The notes below the pieces were generated by a model. It was given only the letters and a program-made list of their open reading frames with translations. It made no database searches and was not told the origin of the DNA. 64,000 bases of DNA, from positions 1-64,000 of the forward strand of contig CAZYXR010000001.1 of assembly GCA_964650845.1 (NCBI GenBank), in the 5' to 3' direction. The position numbers and the translations under genes are program-made. Of the stretch, positions 25,852-35,635 are shown one piece after another (positions within the stretch are counted from its first letter, which is position 1; each line of letters begins with the position of its first letter). The DNA is from UBA7692 sp964650845 (GTDB taxonomy: Bacteria; Bacteroidota; Bacteroidia; Chitinophagales; LD1).

Positions 25852-28842
25852 TTAATCTTTTATCTCGTGCATTCGCACGGCTTTGTAAACAATGTGTTGC
25901 AGCTTGGTGCGCAAGTTCATTTTAACCAAGCGATTATTGGCAGCCGATGGATATACGCGATTGCTCAAGAATACATAAACAGTTTTTGTATCGGGGTCGG
26001 CCCAAGTACAAGTGCCGGTAAAACCCGAATGACCGAATGCTGATAGCAGTGTATTTTCTGAACATGGATTTGATTTTGCATCATCTGGTTCGGGCTTATC
26101 AAAACCTAAACCTCTGCGCGAAACGTTGCTAATTTTTCGGGTAAAAAGCTCAATAGTTTCGGGCTTCAACAACTGCCTGCCGTTGTAACTACCTTTGTTT
26201 ACAAGCATCTGCATAACTGCAGCCACGTCCATTGCATTAGAAAAAATTCCGGCATGTCCCGCTACACCGCCATACATTGCTGCTCCGGGGTCGTGCACAT
26301 ATCCCGTTACTGTTTGCTTGCGAAATGCCGTATCAATTTCTGTTGGCATCATACGTAACACATCAAAGCGATTCAGGGGCGAATAGCCAATGCGCGTCAA
26401 ACCCATCGGCTCGTAAAAAGTTTCGTTCACATACTCATCCAACGGTTTACCCGAAACTGTTTCGGCAATTTTTTGCAGTATGTAAAAGTTAAGATCGCTG
26501 TAAACATATTTCGGCTTTGGGTCAATGGGATAATGTGCCATTATGTTCCACATAGAATCGCGATAATCGCCACGCATAAACACCTTGTCTGCAACAGTGA
26601 TATTAAACACACTGTCTCTGCTTTGCGAAAAAAACTGGCGGTAATCGTAAGGGTCTTTAAATGCTTTGTAAAATTCAATGTAGGCTTTTGTGCCCGATTG
26701 GTGCAACAATAAATTGCGCAACATAATATTGCCAATCGTGGCTTTTTCATCTAAATGCAAATAATCTTTTACTGTTTTGGTAAGGTCAATTTTTTGCTCA
26801 TCTACTAAATGCATTATCGCCAAAGTGGTTGAAAGTATTTTTGTAAGCGAAGCCACATCATACAAATCTGTTGTACCCACTTTTGCAGTACTTTCGTAGG
26901 TAGGGTTGCCATAAGCACGATTCCAAATTACTTTGTTATCGTGCGCAACCAATAGCTGGCAGCCCGGCATAGTTTTACTTATTAAGCCGTCATAAATTTC
27001 TTCTTCTAAATCTTTAAGATCGAGTGGGTCAATACCAAGCGATGCCGACTTAGCCATTTGCAAGCGCACGGGTTGCTTAATGGCAAAGCCTGTGCCTTCC
27101 CAAAATTTACCAACAGTAACCGGCAATTTGCCATTTACCCTTATTGCACCCATAATAGCATTGGCGGCTGCGCGTTGTGCAGGGTCGGTATCATCATAGG
27201 CAACAACTGCTGTGCGCGCATCTTGAAAATTTGAAAGTGCGTAAGCATTACCCAAAAGGGTTAAAATTACTTTTGTTGAACCGGTAAGGCGATTGTAAAA
27301 ATCAACTGTTTGTTTTGATACTGCATAATTTTTTGCAGGCTGGCGGCTCATATCGTGTATGCTCATTACCACCACATCATATTGCGATAGCGTGTCAAAA
27401 AGGGTTTGAAACCTCTTTGTGTCGGTATCATTTTCTACAAAAAACTCATCTGTTTCCATCCATTGTTTTAGGAAGTTTTGAATCGAGGTGTTTCTTTTTG
27501 CCCGCACACTTAACACCGCAACTTTTTTCACCTTCTCTTTGGTATTTAATGGCAACAAAGAGTCTGCATTGGCCACAATAGTTACTGCCTGTTCGTAAAG
27601 CGATTCTTGGGTTTGCTGATATTCAAAACTGTTCAAATCATTTGTAAGTGCTGTAACATCAATGGGCGCATAATTATTCAAACCCATTTTGTATTTATAG
27701 CCTAAAACTTTCTTTACACGATGTTCAAATTCTTTTTCAGAAACAACACCGCTGTCTATTGCCATGCGAATTTTTTCAATTCCCTTTCGGCAGTCTTGCG
27801 AAAAAACAAGTATGTCGTTACCGGCCATAAACGCCATTGAGTCTACCGTGCCAGGAGCAAAAAATTTACTTACCCCTTTCATATTTAAGGCATCGGAAAA
27901 CACCAAGCCATTGAAGTGCATTTGCTCTTTCAGTAATTCGGTTACAACTTTTTTTGAAAGTGAGCTTGCCACGGCACCACTGCTATCTAACTGTGGCAGA
28001 TGCAAGTGCGCAGCCATCACACTCCCAACACCATTTTTTATCAATTGTTTGAACGGAAACAATTCTAATTGCTGTAGCTGCTCCAACGATTTGTTTATTA
28101 CCGGCAAGTCGTGATGCGAATCGGTTTCGGTATCGCCATGCCCCGGAAAATGCTTTGCACAAGCCAACACCCCTTCATCTTGCATTCCACGCATATATTC
28201 AATTCCCTTTAACGAAACCTTTATTTTGTCTTCACCAAAACTTCGTTCGTTTATTACCGGATTGTTTGGATTGTTGTTCACATCTACACACGGAGCAAAA
28301 TTCACATGAATACCCATGCGCTTGCACTGTTGGGCAATATGCTTGCCCATTGTGTAAATTAGCTCGTTATTTTTTACTGCCCCCAAAGCCATTTGGCGCG
28401 GATAAATCATAGTGCTATCTAAGCGCATAGAAAGCCCCCACTCGCCATCAATTGCAACCATTGCTTTCACCTTTGCTACCTCCTGCAATTTATTCGTCCA
28501 TTGTGCCTGATTGGTTGGATTACCTTTAAAAAAAATAACACCGCCCGCTTTGCCTTCACCAATCAGTTTCACCACCGAATCCATGTTGTAGTCTTTGCCA
28601 GCAGCAGTGTGTGCCGGCAGCATAAAAAATTGAGCAATGCGTTCGTCTAATGTCAATGCATCATAAACAGAATCTACCCATGCTTTGCACTGTTTATCTT
28701 TTTGCCAATCAATAAACCCGTGTTCGTTTTGCTGCGCAAATACAGTGGTGGTTAAAAACAGGAACAGCAGTAGCAAAACTTGACTGCCACTGCGAAAGAG
28801 TTTGAAAAAAGTTGTTTGTTGAAAATCCATGTTGCGCTTCAA
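25852..28842 (-). CDS. GH3 beta-N-acetylglucosaminidase fused to a class C beta-lactamase-like serine hydrolase
   Basis: A 996-residue exported fusion; the signal peptide ends TTTVFAQ. The GH3 part (about 45-620) carries NFAPCVDVNNNP and the NagZ-type KHFPGHGDT (230-238) with the SHHD loop (242-245) that supplies the catalytic dyad. The second part (about 630-980) is a serine hydrolase with SLTK (Ser665, Lys668), a Tyr781-Ser motif in YVYSDLNF and His938 in GHSGFTG. The combination suggests peptidoglycan-fragment processing: GlcNAc removal plus a D-Ala peptidase or esterase activity. Similar fusions are known in Bacteroidota. It is convergent with gldG (3-bp gap). The start could be the ATG at 28842 or four codons later. 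Confidence 0.92.
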   Translation of the reverse strand: MKRNMDFQQTTFFKLFRSGSQVLLLLFLFLTTTVFAQQNEHGFIDWQKDKQCKAWVDSVYDALTLDERIAQFFMLPAHTAAGKDYNMDSVVKLIGEGKAGGVIFFKGNPTNQAQWTNKLQEVAKVKAMVAIDGEWGLSMRLDSTMIYPRQMALGAVKNNELIYTMGKHIAQQCKRMGIHVNFAPCVDVNNNPNNPVINERSFGEDKIKVSLKGIEYMRGMQDEGVLACAKHFPGHGDTETDSHHDLPVINKSLEQLQQLELFPFKQLIKNGVGSVMAAHLHLPQLDSSGAVASSLSKKVVTELLKEQMHFNGLVFSDALNMKGVSKFFAPGTVDSMAFMAGNDILVFSQDCRKGIEKIRMAIDSGVVSEKEFEHRVKKVLGYKYKMGLNNYAPIDVTALTNDLNSFEYQQTQESLYEQAVTIVANADSLLPLNTKEKVKKVAVLSVRAKRNTSIQNFLKQWMETDEFFVENDTDTKRFQTLFDTLSQYDVVVMSIHDMSRQPAKNYAVSKQTVDFYNRLTGSTKVILTLLGNAYALSNFQDARTAVVAYDDTDPAQRAAANAIMGAIRVNGKLPVTVGKFWEGTGFAIKQPVRLQMAKSASLGIDPLDLKDLEEEIYDGLISKTMPGCQLLVAHDNKVIWNRAYGNPTYESTAKVGTTDLYDVASLTKILSTTLAIMHLVDEQKIDLTKTVKDYLHLDEKATIGNIMLRNLLLHQSGTKAYIEFYKAFKDPYDYRQFFSQSRDSVFNITVADKVFMRGDYRDSMWNIMAHYPIDPKPKYVYSDLNFYILQKIAETVSGKPLDEYVNETFYEPMGLTRIGYSPLNRFDVLRMMPTEIDTAFRKQTVTGYVHDPGAAMYGGVAGHAGIFSNAMDVAAVMQMLVNKGSYNGRQLLKPETIELFTRKISNVSRRGLGFDKPEPDDAKSNPCSENTLLSAFGHSGFTGTCTWADPDTKTVYVFLSNRVYPSAANNRLVKMNLRTKLQHIVYKAVRMHEIKD

Positions 28843-29194
28843 AACACCATAAATAAATGCACTTCTTCATGCACATATCTACAAGCACTATCCAAGATGA
28901 CTAAAACAAAGAAAGGTTAAACCAACCAAAGAAGTGTTTTTCAAAAAAATAGCGAAAACCAAATTGCCGTTAAGTATCGCACCCTTAACTTCAATTCAGC
29001 TTCGCTAAAAGTTGATAACACAAATAAAAGCGCAGCAGTATGCTGCCACAATAACTAATTATAGGTATGCCTTGCGACCAATTTTGTGTTAATCTGCTTC
29101 ATTTATTTCTCATTATCTTTTTTCGGACATCCCAATTGCTTAATCTGTACCCATTTCGGCATTTATAAAACACACCGATTCTACTTTTGCAGGC
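28843..29194. other. 352-bp divergent intergenic region upstream of the sterol cyclase
   Basis: AT-rich, no gene. Candidate TACTTTTG at 29182-29189 matches the -7 consensus on the plus strand but lies only 5 bp before the cyclase ATG and has no clear TTG at the expected distance, so it is weak. No riboswitch or operator is recognisable. Confidence 0.4.
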
Positions 29195-31447
29195 ATGATT
29201 TCAGCCACGGCAGATTTTTCAAACACAACTTCAAGCGTCAGTTTTTTTGATTGGTGGCAATTGAAGTGCGATAATGGCAGGCAGGTGTGGCAATTCTGTC
29301 CTCCGCAAGCGTTTTCGCAAATAGACTTCAACTCTGAGGAAGGGCAAAAAGTATTGCATGAAATGTCGAAAGCATTTGTTTTTGACAAGACCCAAAATCC
29401 AAACAGTCAAGATAAAATTTTCAGAAACAAAACCGCAGCTTCGCCATGGCAGAAAAGCCACAACCCATCACTACATGCGCTACAAAAAGGGTGGCAATAC
29501 TATACCCAATTGCAAGATGAAGATGGACACTGGGCAGGCGACTATGGCGGCCCAATGTTTTTGCTTCCGGGTTTAATAATAGTTGCATACATTACACAAA
29601 CCGAAATTCCTGCGCCCCATAAAACACTGATGGCGCAATATATGCTCAACCATCAAAATGCCGATGGGGGATGGGGGCTGCACTTAGAGGGCAAAAGCAC
29701 CATGTTTGGCACTTGTCTTCAATACGTTTCGTTGCGCATTTTAGGAACCAACAACGATACAGCTTTAAAAAAAGCGCAACTATGGATTCAGCAACATGGA
29801 GGCGCAACAAACATTCCGCCTTGGGGTAAATTCTACCTTGCTTGTTTAAATGTATATGAATGGGAAGGTTGCAACTCGCTATTGCCGGAGTTGTGGTTGC
29901 TGCCAAAATCGCTACCCATTCATCCTTCAAAATATTGGTGTCATGCACGCATGGTTTACCTGCCTATGTCTTATTGCTATGGTGTAAAGCTGAAGGCAAC
30001 AGAAAACAAGCTAACACACGAACTTCGTAAAGAACTATTTACACAAGACTACCATAAAATAGATTGGAAAAAAGCCCGCAATACTTGTGCAAAAGCAGAT
30101 GTATATCACCCGCCCCATGCCGCATTATCTGCACTGGATTTTTTTAGTAACTCATACGAAAAATTATCACCTTCATTACTGCGCAACAAGGCATTGGACT
30201 ATGCTTATGAATACATAGAAGCCGAAGACCTGCAAACCAATTACATAAACATTGGTCCTGTAAACAAAGTGCTAAACATGCTGTGTGTGTGGCATCGCCA
30301 AGGCAGCAAAAGTTTAGACCTTCAAAAACACAAAGAAAAACTATTTGACTACCTGTGGCTGGCCGAAGACGGCATGAAAATGCAAGGCTACAATGGTTCG
30401 CAATTTTGGGATACCGCTTTTGCAATTCTTGCCATGAAAGAGTCGGGAATTGACCAAACATTTGCTCACAATTACAATAAAGCAATTGGCTTTGCGCGCA
30501 AGCAGCAAATTGCGCAAGAACCATACAAATGGAATACATTTTTCCGCCACACCTCGGCAGGTGGCTTTCCATTTTCTACTCAATTGCACGGCTGGCCCAT
30601 CACCGATTGCACTGCCGAGGGCGTAAAAATTCTTTTAAATGAACTACCCGAATCGCCCACACAAACCGAAGTGCAAAACATTACTACCCCGGTTGATGTA
30701 ATTCTTTCTTTTCAAAACAAAGATGGCGGCTGGGCAAGCTACGAGCAAACCCGCGCTCCCGAATGGATTGAAGCGCTTAATCCTTCGCAAATTTTTGGGA
30801 ACATCATGCTCGACTATTCTTATACAGAATGCACCTCGGCAAGCGTGCAAGCGCTACTAAAATTTCAGCAAAAATTTCCTGACTACAGAAACGCAGAAGT
30901 GCAATCAGCAATAAAAAATGGTTTGCAATTTATTTTATCGCAGCAATGTAAAAATGGCTCGTGGTATGGCTCGTGGGCGGTGTGCTTTACCTATGGCACT
31001 TGGTTTGCAGTAGAAGCATTGCACTTGGCTAAAAAACTAAACCTTTATTCGGGCAACAAAATTGAAATTGCTCTTAACAGAGCCGAATCATTTCTTATTG
31101 CATCACAAATGACCGATGGCGGCTGGGGCGAAAACTTTGAAAGTTGTGTTCAAAAAAAATACATACAAAGCGAAACATCGCAAAGCATAAACACAGCATG
31201 GGCGCTCATGGCCTTAATGCTTTGCAGCAGCAACCATTCGGCTATTGAAAAAGGAATACAATTGCTAACCGCAAAACAGTTGCAAAATGGCGACTGGCAA
31301 CAAGAAGCCATCAATGGCGTTTTCAATCACAACTGTATGATTAGCTATTCCAATTACAGAAACATTTTTCCGCTGTGGGCACTTGGCAGATATACTAATA
31401 ATCAACATCCACAGGCAAACATTCATTCATTATCAAATTCAAAATAA
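29195..31447 (+). CDS. osc: Oxidosqualene cyclase (cycloartenol-synthase-type residues)
   Basis: A 750-residue terpene cyclase of the eukaryotic sterol-cyclase type. Family blocks include the N-terminal WWQLKCDNGRQVW, EDGHWAGDYGGPMFLLPG, ADGGWGLHLEGKSTMFGT, DGMKMQGYNGSQFWDTAFA, and GVFNHNCMISYSNYRNIFPL at the end, with QW motifs throughout. The initiating acid is Asp471 in DCTAE (471-475), the oxidosqualene-specific motif. The DxDD of squalene-hopene cyclases is absent. At the positions that distinguish plant cycloartenol synthase (Tyr410, His477, Ile481 in Arabidopsis) from lanosterol synthase (Thr, Cys/Gln, Val), this protein has Tyr399, His465 and Ile469. It converts 2,3-oxidosqualene to a sterol at the inner membrane. 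It is followed by a prenyl diphosphate synthase gene. Confidence 0.95.
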   Translation: MISATADFSNTTSSVSFFDWWQLKCDNGRQVWQFCPPQAFSQIDFNSEEGQKVLHEMSKAFVFDKTQNPNSQDKIFRNKTAASPWQKSHNPSLHALQKGWQYYTQLQDEDGHWAGDYGGPMFLLPGLIIVAYITQTEIPAPHKTLMAQYMLNHQNADGGWGLHLEGKSTMFGTCLQYVSLRILGTNNDTALKKAQLWIQQHGGATNIPPWGKFYLACLNVYEWEGCNSLLPELWLLPKSLPIHPSKYWCHARMVYLPMSYCYGVKLKATENKLTHELRKELFTQDYHKIDWKKARNTCAKADVYHPPHAALSALDFFSNSYEKLSPSLLRNKALDYAYEYIEAEDLQTNYINIGPVNKVLNMLCVWHRQGSKSLDLQKHKEKLFDYLWLAEDGMKMQGYNGSQFWDTAFAILAMKESGIDQTFAHNYNKAIGFARKQQIAQEPYKWNTFFRHTSAGGFPFSTQLHGWPITDCTAEGVKILLNELPESPTQTEVQNITTPVDVILSFQNKDGGWASYEQTRAPEWIEALNPSQIFGNIMLDYSYTECTSASVQALLKFQQKFPDYRNAEVQSAIKNGLQFILSQQCKNGSWYGSWAVCFTYGTWFAVEALHLAKKLNLYSGNKIEIALNRAESFLIASQMTDGGWGENFESCVQKKYIQSETSQSINTAWALMALMLCSSNHSAIEKGIQLLTAKQLQNGDWQQEAINGVFNHNCMISYSNYRNIFPLWALGRYTNNQHPQANIHSLSNSK

Positions 31448-31492
31448 CTAACCTTGTTGCACCAAATTGAAAATTCATCGGTTTTACCTGAT

Positions 31493-32461
31493 ATGCAAAA
31501 CTTAACTGCTATTGCCGCTATTTACGATAAGCAATTCAAAAAAGATATTTTCACCTTCGAGCCTCAAAGCCTTTACCAGCCTATCAACTCGGCTATGGCA
31601 AACAGTGGCAAACGCATTCGCCCATTGTTGTTGCTCATGGCTACCGATTTATTTGGCGGCAATGTTTACGATTCATTGAATGCTGCATTTGCCATAGAGT
31701 TGTTTCACAACTTTACATTAGTGCATGATGATATTATGGACGATGCAGAGTTGCGCAGAGGCAAACCAACCTTGTATAAAACAGAGGGGTTGAACAAAGC
31801 AATTCTTGCGGGCGATGCTATGCACTTACATGCACATCGCTATTTATTGAAAGTTCCTGCAAACTGTTTTTCGGCTGTATTGAATGTATTTAATAAAGCG
31901 GCCATTGAAATTATTGAAGGACAGCAAATGGATATGGATTTTGAAGCCCGCATGGATGTTTCTGTTGCCGAGTATTTGAAAATGATTGAATACAAAACAT
32001 CTGTGTTGCTGGCGGCTGCTTTGCAAATTGGCGCAGTAATTGGTGGCGCATCTAATGCCGAGCAAGAAAAACTATACACTTTCGGTTTAAGCCTTGGTTT
32101 ATCTTTTCAAATTAAAGACGACTACTTAGACACTTTTGGCGAAGGCGACAAAGTGGGCAAAAAAATTGGCGGTGATATTCTGCGCAATAAAAAAACCTTT
32201 TTGTGGCTTACCGCTTGGAACAATGCCAGCACCGTTCAAAAAACACAACTTACTCAATTGCTTATCGAACCCGACCAAGAAAAAAAGATTGCTGGCGTGT
32301 TAGATATCTTCAATCATTTAAAAGTGAAAGAAAAAACCGAGCAAGCCATTGCAGATTTTTATGACGATGCGCTTAGTAATCTTGAAGCCATAAGAGTGAA
32401 AGAAGGCTACAAAGAACCTTTAAAAGAACTTGCACGCGCATTGCATGCGCGAGAGTATTAA
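31493..32461 (+). CDS. Short-chain trans-polyprenyl diphosphate synthase (FPP/GGPP type)
   Basis: About 322 residues from the ATG at 31493. A TTG at 31454 would add 13 residues. The first aspartate-rich motif is HDDIMDD (Asp79, Asp80, Asp83), followed by RRGKPTLY, and the second is DDYLD (209-213), both binding Mg-diphosphate. An aromatic residue, Phe74, sits five positions before the first motif, which in this family limits chain length to about C15-C20. It condenses IPP with allylic diphosphates and probably supplies farnesyl diphosphate for squalene. It lies 45 bp after osc on the same strand, and a strong terminator follows. Confidence 0.92.
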   Translation: MQNLTAIAAIYDKQFKKDIFTFEPQSLYQPINSAMANSGKRIRPLLLLMATDLFGGNVYDSLNAAFAIELFHNFTLVHDDIMDDAELRRGKPTLYKTEGLNKAILAGDAMHLHAHRYLLKVPANCFSAVLNVFNKAAIEIIEGQQMDMDFEARMDVSVAEYLKMIEYKTSVLLAAALQIGAVIGGASNAEQEKLYTFGLSLGLSFQIKDDYLDTFGEGDKVGKKIGGDILRNKKTFLWLTAWNNASTVQKTQLTQLLIEPDQEKKIAGVLDIFNHLKVKEKTEQAIADFYDDALSNLEAIRVKEGYKEPLKELARALHAREY

Positions 32462-32487
32462 CCTCAAAATCAGAAATACTTTATAAC

Positions 32488-32525
32488 ACAAAAAAGGCTT
32501 GCGGGTAATACCTGCAAGCCTTTTT
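32488..32525. terminator. Bidirectional terminator between the prenyl synthase and acyl-CoA ligase genes
   Basis: A stem GGCTTGCGGGTA / TACCTGCAAGCC (32496-32520, 11 of 12 paired) flanked by an A-run before and T5 after, placed between two convergent genes. Confidence 0.88.
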
Positions 32526-32545
32526 ACTTTACGAATCAAGCAATC

Positions 32546-34339
32546 TTAGTTGGCGTATAACTTATCAATCAGTGCTTTGTACTTTTCGTGTACAATTTTG
32601 CGTTTTACCTTCATGGTTGGGGTTAGTTCTCCGCCTTCAATTGTCCACTCGTGTTGAATCAATTCAAACTTCTTGATGGTTTCCCATTGCCCGAAGTTTT
32701 TGTTCAATCTATCTACATCGGCTTTAATCAAACTTACAACTTCTTTTGATGTGGCAATCTCTTCGTTTGTAGAAGCATTCACCCCATTTTTAGAACACCA
32801 GTCTTTCAAGTTTGCAAAGTTTGGAACTATCAATGCGCTTACAAAGTTTTTACCCTCGCCAACCGCCATTATTTGCTCTATGTAAGAGCTTTCTTTCATT
32901 TTATTTTCCAACACTTGCGGAGCAATGTATTTTCCTCCGCTGGTTTTGAAAAGTTCTTTTACGCGGTCGGTAATTTTTAAGTGTTTTAATCCTGCGTACT
33001 CCACAAATGTTGCAACGTCTCCGGTGTATAACCAACCATCAATAACTGTTTGGTCGGTAATGTCTTGGCGTTTGTAATAGCCCATCATCACATTCGGCCC
33101 TTTTACCAATATCTCTCCTTCGCCTTCTTTCATGCCATCGCGATGGTCAAGTTTTACGGTAACACCGTCAATTACCGGACCAACGGTACCGAACTTCAAT
33201 TTATCTTTATCAAACAAACAAACTGAAATTACGGGCGAAGTTTCTGTTTGCCCGTAGCCTTCGCAAATAACAATGCCTGCGCAGGTAAAAATACGTGCCA
33301 ACCGCGGTTGCAAGGCTGCTGCTCCGGTGCAAATACCTTCGCAATTGCCGCCCAAGGCTGCGCGCCATTTGCTGTATATCAATTTATCGAAAACTGCATA
33401 TCTGATAGAATCCCACAGACCGAGTTTTTTCTCCAAACTGTAATCGTTTGCAAAGGCCAAGGCATTCTCATACAAACCTTTTTTCCAACCTGTAAGTGCT
33501 GCTCCGGCAGCTTCCAGTTTCATGTAAACTTTTTCTAACAAACGAGGAACCGAAGTAAAGAAATGTGGCTTCACATCTTTCAAATCGGCAGCAATGGTTT
33601 CCATACTTTCGGCATAGTAAACCGAAACTCCGGCTGAGTTGTAAACATACACCACCATTCTTTCAAAAATATGGCACAGCGGCAAAAAGCTCAACACGCG
33701 CTTGTCTGAAGCCAAGGGCAACAACGGCAACACCGCTTTTATATTACTGATAACGTTATTGTGCGAAAGCATTACACCTTTGGGGTTTCCGGTGGTGCCC
33801 GAAGTATAAATTATGGTAGCCAGTGCTTCGGGCTGGATGCTGTCGCTTATTTTTTTCACTTCATTAAAATCTTCGCCTTCGCCAAGCTTCAACACTTCGC
33901 TAAAGTGTGGCGCACCAGCCACCGCATCGAAAGTGTACACATGCTTTAATGTTGGCACATCTTCTTGAATAGCCTTCATTTTTTTGTACAGATTTTCATC
34001 CGATACAAATGCGGCTTTTATTTCGGCATCATTAAAAATGAAACGATACTCGCCTTCGCTGATAGTGGGATAAACAGGAACATTTATAAAACCTGCCTGC
34101 AATATGCCATAATCGGCAATATTCCACTCGGGGCGGTTGTTGCTCACTATGGCAATTTTATCATTGGGTTGCAAACCAAGTTTTAATAGCCCAAGGCTAA
34201 GCTTGTTACCGGTTTCAATTATTTCTTTGGTAGAATATTTGCGCCAATTTCCGTTTTCTTTTGCAGCAAATGCATCTTCCTGCGGAAACGTTGCCAATTG
34301 ATGTGGTAGTACATCGAATAGTCTTGTAAAATTGCCCAT
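32546..34339 (-). CDS. fadD: Long-chain fatty-acid-CoA ligase (AMP-binding)
   Basis: A 597-residue ANL-superfamily enzyme. It has the P-loop IIYTSGTTGNPKGVM, the adenine motif EGYGQTETSP, WLYTGDV with the hinge region (LKITDRVKELFKTSGGKYI, in two parts) and a C-terminal domain with EWTIEGGELTPTMKVKR. It activates long-chain fatty acids with ATP and CoA and belongs to the eukaryotic-ACSL-like group common in Bacteroidota. No membrane segment is visible. It is transcribed toward the sterol genes and separated from them by a bidirectional terminator. Confidence 0.94.
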   Translation of the reverse strand: MGNFTRLFDVLPHQLATFPQEDAFAAKENGNWRKYSTKEIIETGNKLSLGLLKLGLQPNDKIAIVSNNRPEWNIADYGILQAGFINVPVYPTISEGEYRFIFNDAEIKAAFVSDENLYKKMKAIQEDVPTLKHVYTFDAVAGAPHFSEVLKLGEGEDFNEVKKISDSIQPEALATIIYTSGTTGNPKGVMLSHNNVISNIKAVLPLLPLASDKRVLSFLPLCHIFERMVVYVYNSAGVSVYYAESMETIAADLKDVKPHFFTSVPRLLEKVYMKLEAAGAALTGWKKGLYENALAFANDYSLEKKLGLWDSIRYAVFDKLIYSKWRAALGGNCEGICTGAAALQPRLARIFTCAGIVICEGYGQTETSPVISVCLFDKDKLKFGTVGPVIDGVTVKLDHRDGMKEGEGEILVKGPNVMMGYYKRQDITDQTVIDGWLYTGDVATFVEYAGLKHLKITDRVKELFKTSGGKYIAPQVLENKMKESSYIEQIMAVGEGKNFVSALIVPNFANLKDWCSKNGVNASTNEEIATSKEVVSLIKADVDRLNKNFGQWETIKKFELIQHEWTIEGGELTPTMKVKRKIVHEKYKALIDKLYAN

Positions 34340-34425
34340 AAATCTGTTTTTCCTTTTTGTTTTAAAATAAGAGGGCTGTGAATATAACAGATTCGTTTAC
34401 AGGTTCAAAAAACACCAAATTTTAA

Positions 34426-34614
34426 TTACTGGGGTGCGCAGGAATATCCTTGACTTTCCAAGGTGGTTACCTCGGCTTCGTAGGCGCTGGCAGATGAATA
34501 GTTGCCTTCGCACACACTTTTTTCATCGTTGCTTTTTGAACATTTTGTGCAATTGCTGCAAGAAACTAATAGCAGCGAACCTACTAAGACCAACAATAAC
34601 ATTACATTTTGCAT
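34426..34614 (-). CDS. Small cysteine-rich lipoprotein, 62 aa
   Basis: The N-terminus MQNVMLLLVLVGSLLLVSC is a signal peptide with a lipobox (LVSC, Cys19), so the mature protein would be a 44-residue lipoprotein. It contains five more cysteines (NCTKCSKSNDEKSVC, YSCAPQ). No family recognised. It is short, but the lipobox makes it credible. Confidence 0.6.
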   Translation of the reverse strand: MQNVMLLLVLVGSLLLVSCSNCTKCSKSNDEKSVCEGNYSSASAYEAEVTTLESQGYSCAPQ

Positions 34615-34675
34615 AATATTGATTTATATATTAGTTAGGTGCAAGCCGATTTGAGCGACCCCCACCAGACAGACG

Positions 34676-35635
34676 CTAACCTAAGAACAATTGATTTATA
34701 AACAATGAGTGTGGTGCGGACACCAAATTAATATCAAATTTTAATGATGGTTCAATACGCGAACTTGCGTTATGAATACGGAACGAAATTTGCCAACCCT
34801 CATTCAGCGTAACTAACAAGGTTGTTTTAGAATTTTCTTGATAGACAACTTCTATTAAACGACTTGGTAATTTCAGCTTTGGAATTTTTGCTTTCGGCTT
34901 AACAGATTCAAAAGGCAAATTCAATGTTCCTCGTAAGTTATATGCTTGTATTTCGACTTTGTTACTCCCTTTTATGACTTTATAGAAATCTTTATTTCCA
35001 ATTAACCTTTCAGCGACAGTTCCCGGATTTTCTGCATCAAGACGTAACAATTCTTTTTTAAACGCATCTAATATCGGGACATAAACAGAAGTGTGGTAAT
35101 CTCCAAGTGTATCCCACTTTTGAGTTGCTTTACTTGCTGTTCTTAGTTTTGCCAAGTTATCAAAGACTGGTTTAACTTCTTTGAAGTATGTAACGGAACA
35201 AGGAATACCCAACCACTTTTGACCAAAATCAATATCGTTTGACAACCGAGAATGTTTAACGGCTCTGTGATTATTTTTTGCTGATATTCCTATCTCCCAT
35301 TTCTGCAATGACCTTATAGCTAAAACATCACGAACATCGCCAGTTTGACCTTCTTTATCCGACACAATTTCAAGCTGTAAAATATCTTTATCACTAATTC
35401 CATTTGACAATCTTGGCTCAATATCAAGAAGAAAATTAACAGCAAAACTTGCAACTAAACTGTAATGACTTTTCTCTTTTTCACTAAAACTTAAAAAGTA
35501 TTTTAAGGCAGTTTTGAAAGGGTCGTTTTCTACAACCGAAACGGTCGTAAAGGTTTTCAGCCGTTCAAAAAACTCTTTCAATAACGCATACTCAAAGGCT
35601 TTTCCATTTATGGTTTGACTTGCAACTTTAGCCAT
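34676..35635 (-). CDS. HaeIII-family type II restriction endonuclease
   Basis: A 319-residue protein, the same length class as R.HaeIII. The recognisable core is EPRLSNG, then GDVRDVLAIR, KWEIGISAKNNHRAVKHSRLS and FGQKWLGIPCS. The GDVRD...EIGISAK arrangement fits the PD-(D/E)XK catalytic core of the HaeIII family, which cuts GG^CC. Its ATG overlaps the stop of the methyltransferase C-terminal part (ATGA), so R follows M in one operon. It is AT-rich compared with the sterol genes. The GGCC specificity is inferred from family and from the partner methylase. Confidence 0.87.
   Translation of the reverse strand: MAKVASQTINGKAFEYALLKEFFERLKTFTTVSVVENDPFKTALKYFLSFSEKEKSHYSLVASFAVNFLLDIEPRLSNGISDKDILQLEIVSDKEGQTGDVRDVLAIRSLQKWEIGISAKNNHRAVKHSRLSNDIDFGQKWLGIPCSVTYFKEVKPVFDNLAKLRTASKATQKWDTLGDYHTSVYVPILDAFKKELLRLDAENPGTVAERLIGNKDFYKVIKGSNKVEIQAYNLRGTLNLPFESVKPKAKIPKLKLPSRLIEVVYQENSKTTLLVTLNEGWQISFRIHNASSRIEPSLKFDINLVSAPHSLFINQLFLG

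Noticed and set aside
29195..31447. Annotation as squalene-hopene cyclase
   Set aside because: The DxDD motif is absent. DCTAE, the N-terminal W-L-C--GRQ-W block and the C-terminal CMISYSNYR block are those of oxidosqualene cyclases.
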